From the NCBI GenBank assembly GCA_001304855.1, contig BBZN01000021.1, positions 1-64,000 on the forward strand: a DNA stretch of 64,000 bases, in the 5' to 3' direction. This stretch comes from Clostridia bacterium UC5.1-1D2. Its GTDB lineage: Bacteria; Bacillota; Clostridia; Lachnospirales; Lachnospiraceae. A model generated the notes under the pieces. It was not told the DNA's origin. It did no database searches and saw only the letters and a list, made by a program, of their open reading frames with translations. The number at the start of each line of letters is the position of its first letter. Within the stretch, counting starts at the first letter, position 1. Below are positions 30,610 through 41,102 of this stretch, piece after piece. The position numbers were made by a program, and so were the translations under genes.

Positions 30610-31676
30610 ATGGATATGACGCTGCGTTGGTTTGGTGAGGGAGTGGATTCTGTTTCGCTGGAGCAGATCCGCCAGATTCCCGGAGTAAAAGGTGTGATTA
30701 CCACTTTATATGATATTCCTGCGGGAGAGGCATGGCCCATGGAACGGATTCTTCAGATGAAAGAGCAGGCAGAGGCTAAGGGGCTGAAGGTGCTGGGAAT
30801 TGAGAGTGTGAATATTCACGACGCCATTAAGGTTGGGACTGCCCGGAGAGAACCGTATATAGCCAACTATATTACGACTCTGGAGCGTCTGGGCCGGGCG
30901 GATATCCATACTGTATGCTATAACTTTATGCCTGTGTTTGACTGGACCCGTTCCGACCTGGCAAAGGTAAGGCCTGACGGCTCCACGGTTCTGGCTTATA
31001 ATCAGGAGGAGATTGACAAGATTAATCCTGAGAATATGTTCCTTTCGATGGGAGAGAAGTCCAACGGCTTTGAGCTTCCGGGATGGGAGCCTGAACGCAT
31101 GGCAAGAATTAAAGAGCTCTTTGATATGTACAGAGATGTGGATGCAGATAAACTTTTTGAAAATCTGGTGTATTTCCTGAGGGCGATCCAGCCTGTATGT
31201 GAGAAATATGATATCAGGATGGCGATTCACCCAGATGATCCTGCCTGGCCCGTGTTCGGCCTGGCCCGGATTATTACAGGTAAGGACGGGCTGATGAAGC
31301 TGATGAGGCAGTTGACGCGCCTTTTAACGGAGTCACATTGTGTACGGGATCCCTGGGAAGCAATCCTGAGAATGATATTCCTGATATTATCCGCTCTTTG
31401 AAGGGAAGAATTCCATTTGCACATGTGCGCAATTTGCAGTATAATGCTCCTGGGGATTTCCAGGAGGCGGCACATCTCTCATCAGACGGCAGCATGGATA
31501 TGTATGAGATAATGAAGGCGCTCTATGACACTGGTTTTGACGGTATTATGCGTCCGGACCACGGAAGGGCCATCTGGGGAGAGGTATCCATGCCAGGATA
31601 CGGTCTCTACGACAGGGCTCTGGGGGCCTGCTATCTGAACGGCCTTTGGGAGGCAATTGAGAAGGGGAACCGTTAA
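30610..31676 (+). CDS. uxuA: Mannonate dehydratase (one frameshift)
   Basis: Dehydrates D-mannonate to 2-keto-3-deoxygluconate in glucuronate breakdown. [25 protein letters not shown] and [13 protein letters not shown] at the N-terminus, the metal-site stretches [15 protein letters not shown] and [14 protein letters not shown], and [14 protein letters not shown] near the C-terminus are diagnostic. The break near 31311 is repaired by one G, giving [13 protein letters not shown] start at 30610 because GAGGAGG ends nine bases before it; ATG 30604 is too close and 30616 rather far. About 354 residues. No uxaC, uxuB or kdgK neighbours are present, so it stands alone with its long leader and probable GntR regulator. 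Confidence 0.94.
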
Positions 31677-32178
31677 TATGAGTTTATGATTCAACTGCAG
31701 GCGCCCGCCCCGGCGGTTCTTTGAACAGGTCCTTCCCCGGCTCTAAGGCGTCTGCCGTGTGAGATTTGTTTTAAATAAGGATCTGCAGCGGGGCGTACCG
31801 TGTCTTTTAAGCTGGGCGGCCGCTCCCCTGTGGGATTGGCGCCCATTTCCTGCGCTCAGATCCGGTGCAGAGGCAGGATCAGGAGATAAGAGGAAGTGGA
31901 GATGGAAGCCGGAGGCGGGTTTTCCCTTTCCGCTTATATTGGTTTATGACAGGAAATTGAGTGTAAGCCCCTTTTTGTCAATGAGCCTGAATTCTTTGGC
32001 GCTGATACTGAATGTGGCTGTCATTTATTTGATCCTTTTAGCTTGTGTAAGGCATATAAAAAATTCAGACAGGTAGGTTAGGGCGTGTTTGAACACATCT
32101 TAGAGAGAAATTACTTTTACTAATTTCTCAATGGCAAGGTGGCGGAGATTCCGTTACCTGTTGGAGGGCAGAACAGGC
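31677..32178 (+). other. Intergenic region with operator-like inverted repeat before gntR
   Basis: No supported gene. A perfect 9-7-9 inverted repeat GAGAAATTA-CTTTTAC-TAATTTCTC spans 32105-32129, 50 bases before the regulator start: either an operator for autoregulation or the terminator of an upstream transcript. A short hydrophobic reading frame (31981-32076) lacks a ribosome site and is not called. Confidence 0.45.
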
Positions 32179-32858
32179 ATGAAACTTGAGGGAAAGAGGA
32201 CGGGGGAAACAGCGAGAGAGTACGCATACCGCACGCTCCGCGACAATATTGTATCTCTGGCGCTGGAGCCGGGCGCCCGCTTCAGCGATGTGGAGCTGTG
32301 CCAAAGGATAGGCGTCAGCCGCACACCGGTCCGGGAGGCAGTGATACAGCTCAGTGAGGAATCGCGGATAATTGAAATATTTCCCCAAAGGGGTATGCGG
32401 ATTGCGCTGATCGATGTGGAGCTTGTGGAGGAAGCCCGTTTTCTGCGCCTGATTTTGGAAAAGGCAGCGGTGGAGCTGGTCTGTGATATGGCTGCAGAGG
32501 AGGACTTGAGGTGGCTGGACGAGAATGTCCGGCTTCAGGAGTTCTATATGGAAGGCGGCTCTGCGGAAAGGCTTCTGGAGCAGGACAATGAAATGCACAG
32601 GAAGCTGTTTTCCATATGTAAAAAGAGCTCACTTACCGGATGTGCCAGAAGCTGGCCATTCATTACGACAGGATACGGAGCCTGTCTGTGAATACGGTGA
32701 AGGATTATAAGATTATTGAGGATCACAAGAAGCTGGTGAAGGCAATCAAAGCCGGAGACAAGAGGGCTGCGGTGGAGGCCATGGACAGGCATCTGAACCG
32801 CTGGATGATTAATGAAAAGATGTTCAGAGAACAGTTTCCCGGATATTTCAAGGAATGA
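32179..32858 (+). CDS. GntR family (FCD subfamily) transcriptional regulator, one frameshift
   Basis: A DNA-binding regulator of about 226 residues. The winged helix (about 12-75) includes YAYRTLRDNIVSLALEPGARFSDVELCQRIGVSRTPVREAV, the canonical GntR pattern, followed by the all-helical FCD ligand domain with metal-binding His/Asp (NEMHRKLF, DRHLNRW). The break near 32627 is repaired by one base, giving LTYRMCQKLA. ATG 32179 follows GGAGG at 32163-32167. FCD regulators commonly sense sugar acids, so control of the adjacent uxuA is plausible. Confidence 0.92.
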
Positions 32859-32938
32859 CAGGGGAGAAGGAAGGGGCGCAGGCCCTCCGGTAAAGGGCAG
32901 ATGCAAAGATATAAAAGCTGAATACAGATACATAAAGA

Positions 32939-32993
32939 AATCCCCCGGAGATGGTTTCCTCTTTAGAAACATTCTCCGGGGATACTGCTTTAT
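32939..32993 (-). terminator. Terminator of mecA (convergent with gntR)
   Basis: TCCCCCGGAGA..GTTTC pairs with GAAAC..TCTCCGGGGA around CTCTTTA; on the minus strand it is followed by ATTTCTTT. Confidence 0.8.
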
Positions 32994-33038
32994 GCACTTG
33001 TTTTTACAAACGGATCCCGGACCTGACCGGCCGGACAT

Positions 33039-33785
33039 TTAGATATGGGCCAGATTCTGAAGGGCCCGTTCCTTTATAATTACCTCATAGTGTTCCTTAT
33101 AATAGGCCTCCCCTGCAGTGTCGTAGGGCAGCTTTACGCTGTATTCCGCCAGGATGTTGCACACTCTGGAGAAATCCAGATCGGTACAGTTCTGGCGTTT
33201 TATAACAAGATAATACTGGCGCGTTCCGGGCTTTTTATACAGGGTATTAACGCCTTCGTAAATACCCTTAACGGCTCTGGCCGCTTCACTGATCCGGTCC
33301 AGGCTTTCAAAGCGGAAAAGCCGGCTGCTGCTTACAGGACTCTGGGGTTTGGAGGCCGGGACGCCGGCCTCAGGGGCATTGCCCTTTTTCTGCGCCTCCT
33401 CCACCGTACCCGGTTCCAGATAATCCAGGGAATCCTGGGCTCCTTCCAGAAATTCACTGGCAAGCTGAGAAAGTAAGGAATTCTGACTCTCCTCCGTAAA
33501 GGGGGAGAATTTGGAAAAACGGGTATCCAGCTCCTCCGGATCCTCGATTTTCGTAATCACCAGCATAATGCTTTCGCTGGATAATGGAATGGCTTCCACC
33601 ATAAGGGGGATATCCTCAGCTTCAAAACCAACCTCATTGGAAGCCTTCTGAATCATCTCACGGAACAGCTTCCTGGCCTTCTCAGTGCCATAGGCAAGCT
33701 CTACCAGATTGATATTGCGCACACTTAAATCAAAGCTTGTCAAGGTGCATCGTATTTGGTTTTCGTTAATACGTTCTATTTTCAT
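33039..33785 (-). CDS. mecA: Adaptor protein MecA
   Basis: Adaptor that delivers proteins to the ClpC/ClpP protease. The intact protein of about 248 residues starts MKIERINENQIRCTLTSFDL, has the acidic central linker typical of MecA (TEESQNSLLSQLASEFLEG), and a conserved C-terminal ClpC-binding domain with FRFESLDRISEAA and LVIKRQ..AEYSVK. I start at 33785 because AGGAAGTG is well placed; the frame is open to 33890 without a ribosome site. In this group MecA may affect sporulation or competence regulators; targets cannot be seen here. Confidence 0.93.
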   Translation of the reverse strand: MKIERINENQIRCTLTSFDLSVRNINLVELAYGTEKARKLFREMIQKASNEVGFEAEDIPLMVEAIPLSSESIMLVITKIEDPEELDTRFSKFSPFTEESQNSLLSQLASEFLEGAQDSLDYLEPGTVEEAQKKGNAPEAGVPASKPQSPVSSSRLFRFESLDRISEAARAVKGIYEGVNTLYKKPGTRQYYLVIKRQNCTDLDFSRVCNILAEYSVKLPYDTAGEAYYKEHYEVIIKERALQNLAHI

Positions 33786-34287
33786 CGGATCACTTCCTGT
33801 TCTGCGTCTACTATGGCGACGTCTGTCTGAACTTAGTGTGTATTTAAAAATCCATTCCGTCTGCACGTCCTGTATTTGCTCCAGACTCAAATTACCAGGC
33901 TCCCGGCCACATATTTGTCACAATGTGAGGAACACAGACGGAGAAATTTAAGTTTCAAATACACTCCAGGTCAAAAGATAGACTTCTACAATTTAAATAT
34001 ACTACATAACATAGGAAAATATCAATTAGAATGATAAAATTTTAAGAAAAATTTATGGAAAACATACCTTTTGCATACATTAACGGAAGAGAGACAGCAG
34101 AAACAGGAAAAATATGGGTTTAAATAAGGGGATAATTCCCAGATATTTCATATAGTTACAGGATGATGGGGACTTATTTGTCATGGATGTAGATGATAAA
34201 TCGACTATAGACAACCAATGGCAATTAAGGTAAACTTTCCATAAGAGATGGTATTGTTACAAAGGAGGGGTGAGTCAGGAGCACCAT
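33786..34287. other. Intergenic region between mecA and the kinase-like gene
   Basis: About 500 AT-rich bases holding the divergent promoters of mecA and the kinase-like gene. I see no gene, RNA or confident hexamer pair. AAAGGAGGGG at 34261-34270 is the ribosome site for the next gene. Confidence 0.5.
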
Positions 34288-35640
34288 TTTATTTGGAAAA
34301 TACCGCCTGTTACACATCTTGGGAACCGGCCGGACAGGAACCGTATGGCTGGCAGAGCATTTAGGCCTGGAAGAATACAGGGCCGTCAAGTGTGTCTCCA
34401 GAAAGAATGGGGACTATGAGACTTTCCGCAAAGAGGCCCTTATTTTAAAAGAACTGCGGCATCCTGGGATTCCGATGATTTACGACATCGAGGAAGACGA
34501 CCAGTATTTCTATTTAATCGAAGAATACCTGAAAGGGGATTCTCTCTATACCCTGATAACATGTCAGGGTACTCTGCAGGAAGCAGATGCAGTCCGTTAT
34601 GGAATGCAAATCTGTGGACTGGTAGAATACCTGCATTCAGCAGGTGAATACCCAATTCTATATTTGGATTTACAACCAAACAATCTGATAATCTGCGACG
34701 GCACAGTGCGTTGATTGATTTTGATCACGCGGCAGAGAGCCCTGAGGCCAATGAAAACCGGAAGCGGTACGGAACAGCAGGCTGTGCAGCCCCTGAGCAA
34801 TATACTTCCGACCAGATGTTAGACCAAAGGACTGATATATATGCCATTGGTGCAGTCCTCCGATTTATGACAGAAGGAACCCTGGATGAGGGGGTCGAGA
34901 GTCTGACCTGTTCCACAGGCGCCTTTCAGCGGATAATCAGAACATGTATGGACCCGGACAGAGAAAAGCGCTACGGTACGGCCAGAGAAGCAGGCAGTGC
35001 CCTGGAGCAGCTCTGTGTCAGGGAGTTGCCCGTTAAAAAGGAATCTAAGGCAGTACCATCTCTCAACGTGGTTTTGACGGGAAGCAGGCCCGGAGCCGGA
35101 ACCACTCATTTGGCCTTTGGCCTGTGCAGGTATCTGACGTCACAGGGGTATAAGGTTTTATATGAAGAACATAATCCCTCACAGGCAGTGCACACATTGG
35201 CACAGCTTAGCAATCTGCGGTCCGACCGCTTTGGAATTTATTATGTGCACCGGTGCTTTATGAAACCCTGGTATGGTCCGGCAGTCCGGCTCAGGGAACC
35301 AGAGGGATTCCAGGTGGTATTGAAAGACTGCGGAACAGACTGGCAGCTGGCCAGGGCGGAACTCATAAAAGGCGGGACGGTTCTGCTTGCGGCGGCAGCC
35401 GGAAACCTGTGGGAAAAGGAACATGTGGATCGGATGGCCGAAACCCTGGAGTTGGGGAGCGGAGAAGGGACAGTCAAAATGCTGCTTCTGTACAGGCATA
35501 TGACCGGCAGGCGTTTTAAAACTGTGGGGCTGGGGGACGTGATAAGAGGAATTACCCGGAGCGGTTTTAAACCGGAGGTTTTTGCAGCGCCGGAGTATGC
35601 AGATCCCTTTTGCCTGTCGAAGGAAACGGAATATTTTTAA
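34288..35640 (+). CDS. Ser/Thr kinase-like protein fused to a degenerate P-loop domain (frameshifted)
   Basis: Residues 1 to about 250 form a protein-kinase fold: FGKYRLLHILGTGRTGTVWLA (glycine loop), YRAVKCVS (ATP lysine), YLDLQPNNLII (catalytic loop), IDFDHAAE (metal loop), CAAPEQY and RTDIYAIGAVL. The catalytic loop lacks the usual R and K (HRDxK is LDLQP) and DFG is DFD, so activity is doubtful. About residue 265 on is a MinD/CpaE-like domain, VVLTGSRPGAGTTHLAFGLC, whose P-loop lacks its lysine. A break at about 34711 loses one base; a second in the T5/A5 run near 35636 probably hides a tail (FLKTVWEAAAGGSGG..) that continues toward, or into, the next gene. No in-frame ATG is seen: either an ATT start or lost bases near 34280. 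Confidence 0.75.
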
Positions 35641-35719
35641 AAACAGTGTGGGAAGCTGCAGCCGGCGGCAGCGGAGGAAAGGGCAGGATTAACAGCTGGG
35701 AGGAGCATATAAGATCGGG

Positions 35720-36338
35720 ATGGGCGGCCTTTTTAACCGCCGCAAAAGCGGTGTTAACAGGTGCAGGGTCATCGGAATCGCAGGAGCGGGGAGGGGGACA
35801 GGAGTGACCCATCTGACTCTGTGGACGGCCAATTACCTCTCCAGCTCCCTGCGGCACAGAACGGCAGTCATAGAGTGGAATGACCATGGAAGTTTTGGAC
35901 GTATACAGGAAATTTTCTGCCGTTTTCCGGGAAGAACTCCAGACGCCCGGAATATGATGTATAAAATATTTGAAGTCGCCTACTATAAGGGGGGAAATTC
36001 CCAGGTGCTGGCAGCTTGTATGGGCGGCGCTTACGACGATATTATTATTGATTTTGGGGAGATGCGTCCGTCCATACGTGCGGAATGGCTCAGATGTACC
36101 CTTAAGGTGGTAAACGGAGCCCTGTGTGAATGGAAGCTGGGGGAAGTTTCTGGAATTTTTAACAGAGGAAGAGAACCGCTCTGGGGGGTGGATATATACG
36201 GCTGCTTTTGGCAGTGAGGACACCAGAAGAGAGATTGAAAAGCAGTTTCGGATTTCTTTGCTGAGAGTTCCGCTTTCAGCAGATGCATTCTCAGTGGACA
36301 GGAGGGCTATGGAATGGTTTGAACGGATCCTGCAGTGA
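35720..36338 (+). CDS. Second degenerate MinD/CpaE-like P-loop protein (one frameshift)
   Basis: About 206 residues beginning MGGLFNRRKSGVNRCRVIGI. The nucleotide loop GIAGAGRGTGVTHLTLWTAN aligns with that in the preceding protein and likewise ends GVTH or GTTH where a Walker A motif has GKT, so the lysine is missing in both. A later DDIIIDFGEMR resembles a Walker B strand. The break near 36143 is best repaired by removing one G from a run of five, giving WKLGKFLEFLTEEEN. It lies directly after the kinase-like gene; spacing from GGGAGGAG to the ATG is long, so coupling or fusion to the upstream frame is possible. Function unknown. Confidence 0.6.
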
Positions 36339-36353
36339 AAAGGGCGGGCTGCT

Positions 36354-36479
36354 ATGGAATATGTCACGGAACGCCTTCTTGAAGGCAGCAGGCGCGCCCG
36401 TGTAGGCGGCAGGGGAGTTCAAACCGGACGTCCGGGGGACTTCAGAGGCACGAATGAAAAAAGAAAGAATGAACTATGA
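36354..36479 (+). CDS. Possible 41-residue protein in the kinase/P-loop cassette
   Basis: A short Arg/Gly-rich frame (MEYVTERLLEGSRRARVGG..) fills the gap between the second P-loop gene and the next gene, and its TGA overlaps the following ATG as ATGATG. The ribosome site is weak. I list it because the overlap suggests coupling; it may be non-coding. Confidence 0.3.
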   Translation: MEYVTERLLEGSRRARVGGRGVQTGRPGDFRGTNEKRKNEL

Positions 36480-36852
36480 TGACAAAAAGCGAATATGCTG
36501 ACAGTAAAAAGCGTCAGCAGGCCTTTATGAATGTATTAAAACAGTATCAGGAGGAGGGAGGCCGTATTCTGGTGGACGGAGAGGAGGCGTCGGAGCCGGA
36601 TTGGGAACGCATATTTGAGATGGGAGAGGACGGAGGATGCTATATGGGCGACTATGTAAGCGCCCCTCCTGGCAGCCGGATGAAATTCATTTTAACAAGG
36701 TGTATCTGAAGGGCTCTCCTCCGGTAAAAAGAAACGTTAATATTGCAGTGAGGGAAAGGTTCAAACGCGCTGCCATGAGTACCGTCTCAGCCTGTGCAGC
36801 CAAAGCCGGCAGCGCGCTGAACCCCCTTTTTCCCAAGAGGCGCAGACCGTAA
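36476..36852 (+). CDS. Hypothetical protein of the kinase/P-loop cassette (one frameshift)
   Basis: About 125 residues: a charged helical N-terminus (MMTKSEYADSKKRQQAFMNVL), an acidic centre (EEASEPDWERIFEMGEDGGCYMGDYV), then, after a break near 36665 repaired by one base, DEIHFNKVYLKG and a basic tail ending NPLFPKRRRP. No domain is recognised. Its position as the last gene of the unit suggests it works with the kinase-like and P-loop proteins. Confidence 0.55.
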
Positions 36853-36932
36853 CCAAATTGTAAATAATTAAATGTCCCACAGACGGTATTTTGTGATAGA
36901 ATAAATACTATCAGAAAATCACGGAGGAGAGA

Positions 36933-38612
36933 ATGAGCAGAAGAAGGAAAAACCACGGCTGCGGAATTACAGTACTGGTTCTGCTGCTGCTTTTTGTGCT
37001 GGCAGGGGGAGCCGTTGGATTCTTATACGTAAAAAAGTATATGCCCAGCAATGAACTGGCAGACAAAAGCAGGATATTCGGGATAAAGAGCGGCGGCGTG
37101 GCGCTGCTTTTAGATAATGAGTTGCAGGATGGGCGGGTATTTATGAGAACGGGCAGGTTTACCTTCCTGTGGAGTGGGTCAATGAACATCTCAACGACCG
37201 GTTTTACTGGGATGAGGATGAGAGGCTTCTGGTGTATGCCCTGCCGGACACCATCGTATATGCAGATGAGAGCACTATGGGGGAGAACGGCCCCCTGTTT
37301 AAGGTGACTTCAGAAGGGATGTACCTCTCCCTGGGAGTAGTGCTCAATTATACGGATATACGGACGGAAGCGTTTGTCACCAGCCAGATTAAGCGGGTGT
37401 TTATCGATACCCTGTGGGCGCCTATGAGACGGCGGCAGTGAAAAAAGACGGCCGCATCAGGGAAAAGGGGGCGTAAAAAGTCCTGTTATAACGGATGTAT
37501 ATGCAGGCGATCAGGTGGACGTGGTGGAGGTCATGGATAAGTGGGCCAGAGTCAGGACAAGGGACGGTTATGTGGGTTATGTGGAAAACCGCAGGCTGGA
37601 GGCCCCGGGGACGGTGACTCCTGAGAGCAGTTTTGAGGCTCCGGTATATACAAGCATTTCCATGGATGAAAAGGTACGCCTGGGCTTTCATATGGTTACC
37701 ACCCAGGAGGCCAATGCCAATCTTGAAACGGTTGTGGCAAATACAAAGGATATGAATGTAATCGTCCCCACCTGGTTTAACGTAACGGGAAATGACGGCG
37801 CTTACACCTCCCTGGCCAGCAGGGAATATGTGGATAAGGCGCACAGCATGGGACTTAAGGTGTGGGCCATGGTGGAGAATGTCAGTACGGAGGAGAGCAT
37901 CAAGAATCTGAACACAGAGGTTCTCATGTCCTCCACCAGCACAAGAAAAAAACTGATTGAGAAGCTGATGCAGGAGGCGGACGCCTGCGGCTTTGACGGG
38001 ATCAATCTGGATTTTGAGAGCTTTAAGGCCGAGGCCGGACCCCATTATGTACAATTTATAAGAGAGCTGTCTGTGTCCTGCAGGGAAAAGGGACTGGTGC
38101 TGTCGGTGGATAATCCTGTGCCTTCGCCTTACTCTGTTTATTTTAACAGAAAGGAGCAGGGGATTGTTGCAGATTATGTGATCATTATGGGCTATGACGA
38201 GCACCATGCAGGGGGAGAGGCCGGCCCTGTATCCTCCCTTCCTTTTGTGCAAAAAGCCATAGAAGATACGCTCAAAGAAGTGCCAAAGGAGAAGGTGATC
38301 AACGGGGTGCCCTTTTTTACAAGGGTGTGGACTGTGTCGGGCGATACTACAACCTCCAAGGCCTACGGGATTTCAGGCGCAAAACAGTGGGTGTCTGATA
38401 ACAACGTTGAACTCACCTGGGATGATGGGCTTGGGCTCTACTATGGGGAGCTGGACGGCAGCGATGGAAAGCAGTATATCTGGATGGAGGAGGAAGACTC
38501 CATGAGCCTTAAAATCAAGGCGGTGAGAGAGGCGGGCCTGGCAGGAGTGGCCGGCTGGCGGCTTGGGTTTGAGCCTGGGGGAATCTGGAATATTTTATCA
38601 ACTGTAAAATAA
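36933..38612 (+). CDS. Membrane-anchored SH3 / glycosyl hydrolase 18 protein (frameshifted)
   Basis: About 560 residues. The N-terminus has one transmembrane helix (GITVLVLLLLFVLAGGAVGFLYV) after a basic start, so the rest is outside. Then come a domain like copper-amine-oxidase N-terminal or stalk repeats (LPVEWVNEHLNDRFYWDEDERLLVY), a bacterial SH3 domain (DVYAGDQVDVVEV..DGYVGYVENRRL) and a GH18 barrel from about residue 215. The GH18 active site reads FDGINLDFESF with the catalytic Glu. Such proteins (YaaH/YdhD-like) act on peptidoglycan or spore cortex. Breaks near 37140, 37395-37440 and 37477 are each repaired by one base. First of a run of envelope genes. Confidence 0.87.
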
Positions 38613-38760
38613 TTGTGTGCGGCCGGGGCGCCGGTCTGAGATGCCGATTCTCCGGACCGGACAGCCGGATATCCGGCCATGGCGGCCTTCTTTAGACGGA
38701 CGCTTTTAAAGACCGGCAGCGGGAATAAAATAAGAGACTGCTCAAGAACGAGGGACAGAT

Positions 38761-40217
38761 ATGAGGAGATGGAACAGGATTGCAGGAATAATTGCAGCTG
38801 CAGGCTTATGCTGGATGACGGCGGGCTGCAGCTCCCAGACAGGGGGAGACGCCCGGAGTCTGCCCTACAAGGAGTCTTTTGTCCAGGCTCAGACGGAGAC
38901 GGAGGTGGTAAAGCCCACCCAGCCGGATCCATCTGAGATAGAGCCTTTCCCGGACGGGAGAAGGAGGTTAAGGCAGAGCCCCTTAAGGGAGGGAAGCGGA
39001 TTGTGATTATGACGGATATCCACTATCTGGCCTCGTCTCTCACCGATGAGGGAGACATGTTCCAGTCCATGGTGGAACACGGAGACGGAAAGCTGACTAA
39101 CTATGTGTGGGAGATAACGGATGCGGCGCTGGAGGAGGTGCAGCTTCTCAGCCGGATGTGCTGGTGCTCAGCGGGGACCTGACCCTCCAGGGAGAAAAGA
39201 AGAGCCATGGGGAGCTTGCTAAAAAGCTGGAGGAGGTGGAGAAGAACGGCACTACGGTGGTAGTGATACCCGGAAACCATGATATCAACAATCACAGTGC
39301 GGCTGTGTATTCCGGTGGGGACCGGTATCCGGCAGAGCCCACCACACCGGAGGACTTTGCCCGGATTTATGGCCGCTTCGGATATGAGGAGGCCTACAGC
39401 AGAGACGGCAAATCCCTCAGCTACACCTATGATCTGGATCCTTCCATGCGGCTTCTGATGCTGGATACCTGCCAGTATACGCCCAGGAACAGGGTGGGCG
39501 GTATGATAAAAACGGAGACCTACGAGTGGATCGAAAAGCAGTTGGCAGATGCCAGGGAGCAAGGGTTATTCTGCTTCCCATCGCCCACCACAACCTGCTG
39601 GATCAGAGCAAGGTTTATGTGGATGACTGTACCATAGAGCACAGCAGCGAGCTCATCGACATGCTGGAGAGTGAGAATATTCCGCTGTTTTTAAGCGGCC
39701 ATCTTCATGTACAGCATTTTATGCAGAACAATGATATTGGTATATATGAGATTGTTACCAGTTCTCTTTCCACCCCGCCCTGCCAGTACGGGGTGCTGGA
39801 GTACATGGAAAACGAGTCTTTTTCCTACTATACGAAACAGGTGGACATAGAGAAATGGGCCAGGAAACACCAGATGACAGATGAAAATCTGCTGAATTTC
39901 AATACATACAGCCCCCCTTCCCTGAATCGGATATTCTACAATCAGGCTTACGACGCCATGAAGAATTCCAGGGAGGAGGAGACAGGGGATATATTTGTGC
40001 AGCTGACAGAGACAGAGAAGCAGCAGATGTCCAGGGTCTATGCGGACATCAATTCTGCCTGCTACGGAGCAAGGCCTACCAGGTTGTGGAGGAGGCGGTG
40101 AAGCAGCCCGGTTACAAGCTGTGGCAGGAATACTGCTATCCCATCATACCTTATGAATATCTGGAATATATAGTGGAGGATGCAGTGAAAGACTATAACT
40201 ATCTGTCTGTGGACTGA
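38761..40217 (+). CDS. Metallophosphoesterase lipoprotein (four frameshifts)
   Basis: About 486 residues with a lipoprotein signal (lipobox MTAGC near residue 22). Calcineurin-like metal motifs in order: MTDIHYL, LSGDLTLQG, IPGNHDIN, IAHHNLLD and FLSGHLHVQH. The C-terminal about 150 residues are helical and family-specific. Breaks near 38955, 39142, 39557 and 40068 are each repaired by one base. Extracellular phosphoesterases of this type may act on wall-linked phosphodiesters or nucleotides; substrate not known. It sits between the GH18 and amidase genes, suggesting a wall role. Confidence 0.88.
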
Positions 40218-40284
40218 AAACAGGTTCATTTTCCTGTGGATGGGTGAATATACTTGATTAAAGGTTATTAGGGAGCGCCCATTC

Positions 40285-41019
40285 ATGAAGCAATCGGTAT
40301 GGCAGACTATTATGGGGATCGTGCTGCTGGGCATTGTGACACTGGTATCCTGGCAGGCGGGCACGCTGGTAGCTGTCCAGACCCAGGAAGCAAAAGCGGA
40401 CCGGGCACAGCCGGTGGTAGTTATAGATGCAGGACACGGGGGGGACGATCCTGGCAAGGTGGGGATTGAGGGACAGCTGGAAAAGGATATCAATCTGAAA
40501 ATAGCCAAACAGCTTAAGGCATATCTGGAGGCTTCCGATGTGGAGGTGATTCTCACCAGGGACGAGGATGTGGGGCTTCACGGCTCCGGCGACAGCTATA
40601 AGAAAATGGCGGATATGAAGAAGCGGTGTGATATTATAAATGAAGCCGCTCCGGATCTGGTAGTAAGTATCCACCAGAACAGCTATCATGAAGAGTACGT
40701 GTCGGGAGGTCAGGTGTTTTACTACAAGACTTCGCAGAAGGGAAAATTTTTGGCAGAGATATTGCAGAAGCGTTTTGACTATGTACTGGGAGACGCCAAC
40801 AAGAGGCAGGCCAAGTCCAATGATAATTATTACCTCCTCCTCCATGTGAAACAGCCCATTGTTATCGTTGAGTGCGGCTTCTTAAGCAATCAGAAAGAGG
40901 CTGCACAGCTGGAGCAGGAGGAGTACCAGGATAAAATGGCATGGACCATACATATGGGTATCATGGAATATCTGAATACAATATCCCAGATGAAGGGGAC
41001 CGCTTCACAGCAAAGCTGA
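40285..41019 (+). CDS. N-acetylmuramoyl-L-alanine amidase (Amidase_3, CwlD-like)
   Basis: An intact 244-residue zinc amidase that cuts the bond between muramic acid and the stem peptide. An N-terminal hydrophobic segment (IMGIVLLGIVTLVSW) anchors or exports it. Zinc and catalytic residues lie in VVVIDAGHGGDDPG, GQLEKDINL, VSIHQNSY and IVIVECGFLSN. The size and domain-only layout resemble CwlD, which makes muramic-delta-lactam in spore cortex. It begins 67 bases after the phosphoesterase and is followed by a terminator. Confidence 0.92.
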   Translation: MKQSVWQTIMGIVLLGIVTLVSWQAGTLVAVQTQEAKADRAQPVVVIDAGHGGDDPGKVGIEGQLEKDINLKIAKQLKAYLEASDVEVILTRDEDVGLHGSGDSYKKMADMKKRCDIINEAAPDLVVSIHQNSYHEEYVSGGQVFYYKTSQKGKFLAEILQKRFDYVLGDANKRQAKSNDNYYLLLHVKQPIVIVECGFLSNQKEAAQLEQEEYQDKMAWTIHMGIMEYLNTISQMKGTASQQS

Positions 41020-41032
41020 AGGCCAATGCAGC

Positions 41033-41084
41033 AGGGAGCCGGCAGAGGACGCACAGAGTGCGTTTTTCTGCCGGCTCCCTTATA
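41033..41084. terminator. Terminator between amidase and membrane hydrolase genes
   Basis: AGGGAGCCGGCAGA (41033-41046) pairs with TCTGCCGGCTCCCT (41067-41080), enclosing a second stem ACGCAC..GTGCGT with a TTTTT run. It can serve both convergent genes. Confidence 0.85.
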
Positions 41085-41102
41085 TGTTACAGCATAAACC
41101 AG

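Noticed and set aside
31981-32076. Small hydrophobic protein of 31 residues
   Set aside because: One possible membrane helix, but no ribosome site, no promoter and no supporting context.
38664-38677. Perfect 14-bp palindrome GCCGGATATCCGGC between the GH18 and phosphoesterase genes
   Set aside because: No loop or T tract, and no partner site; too little to assign a role.
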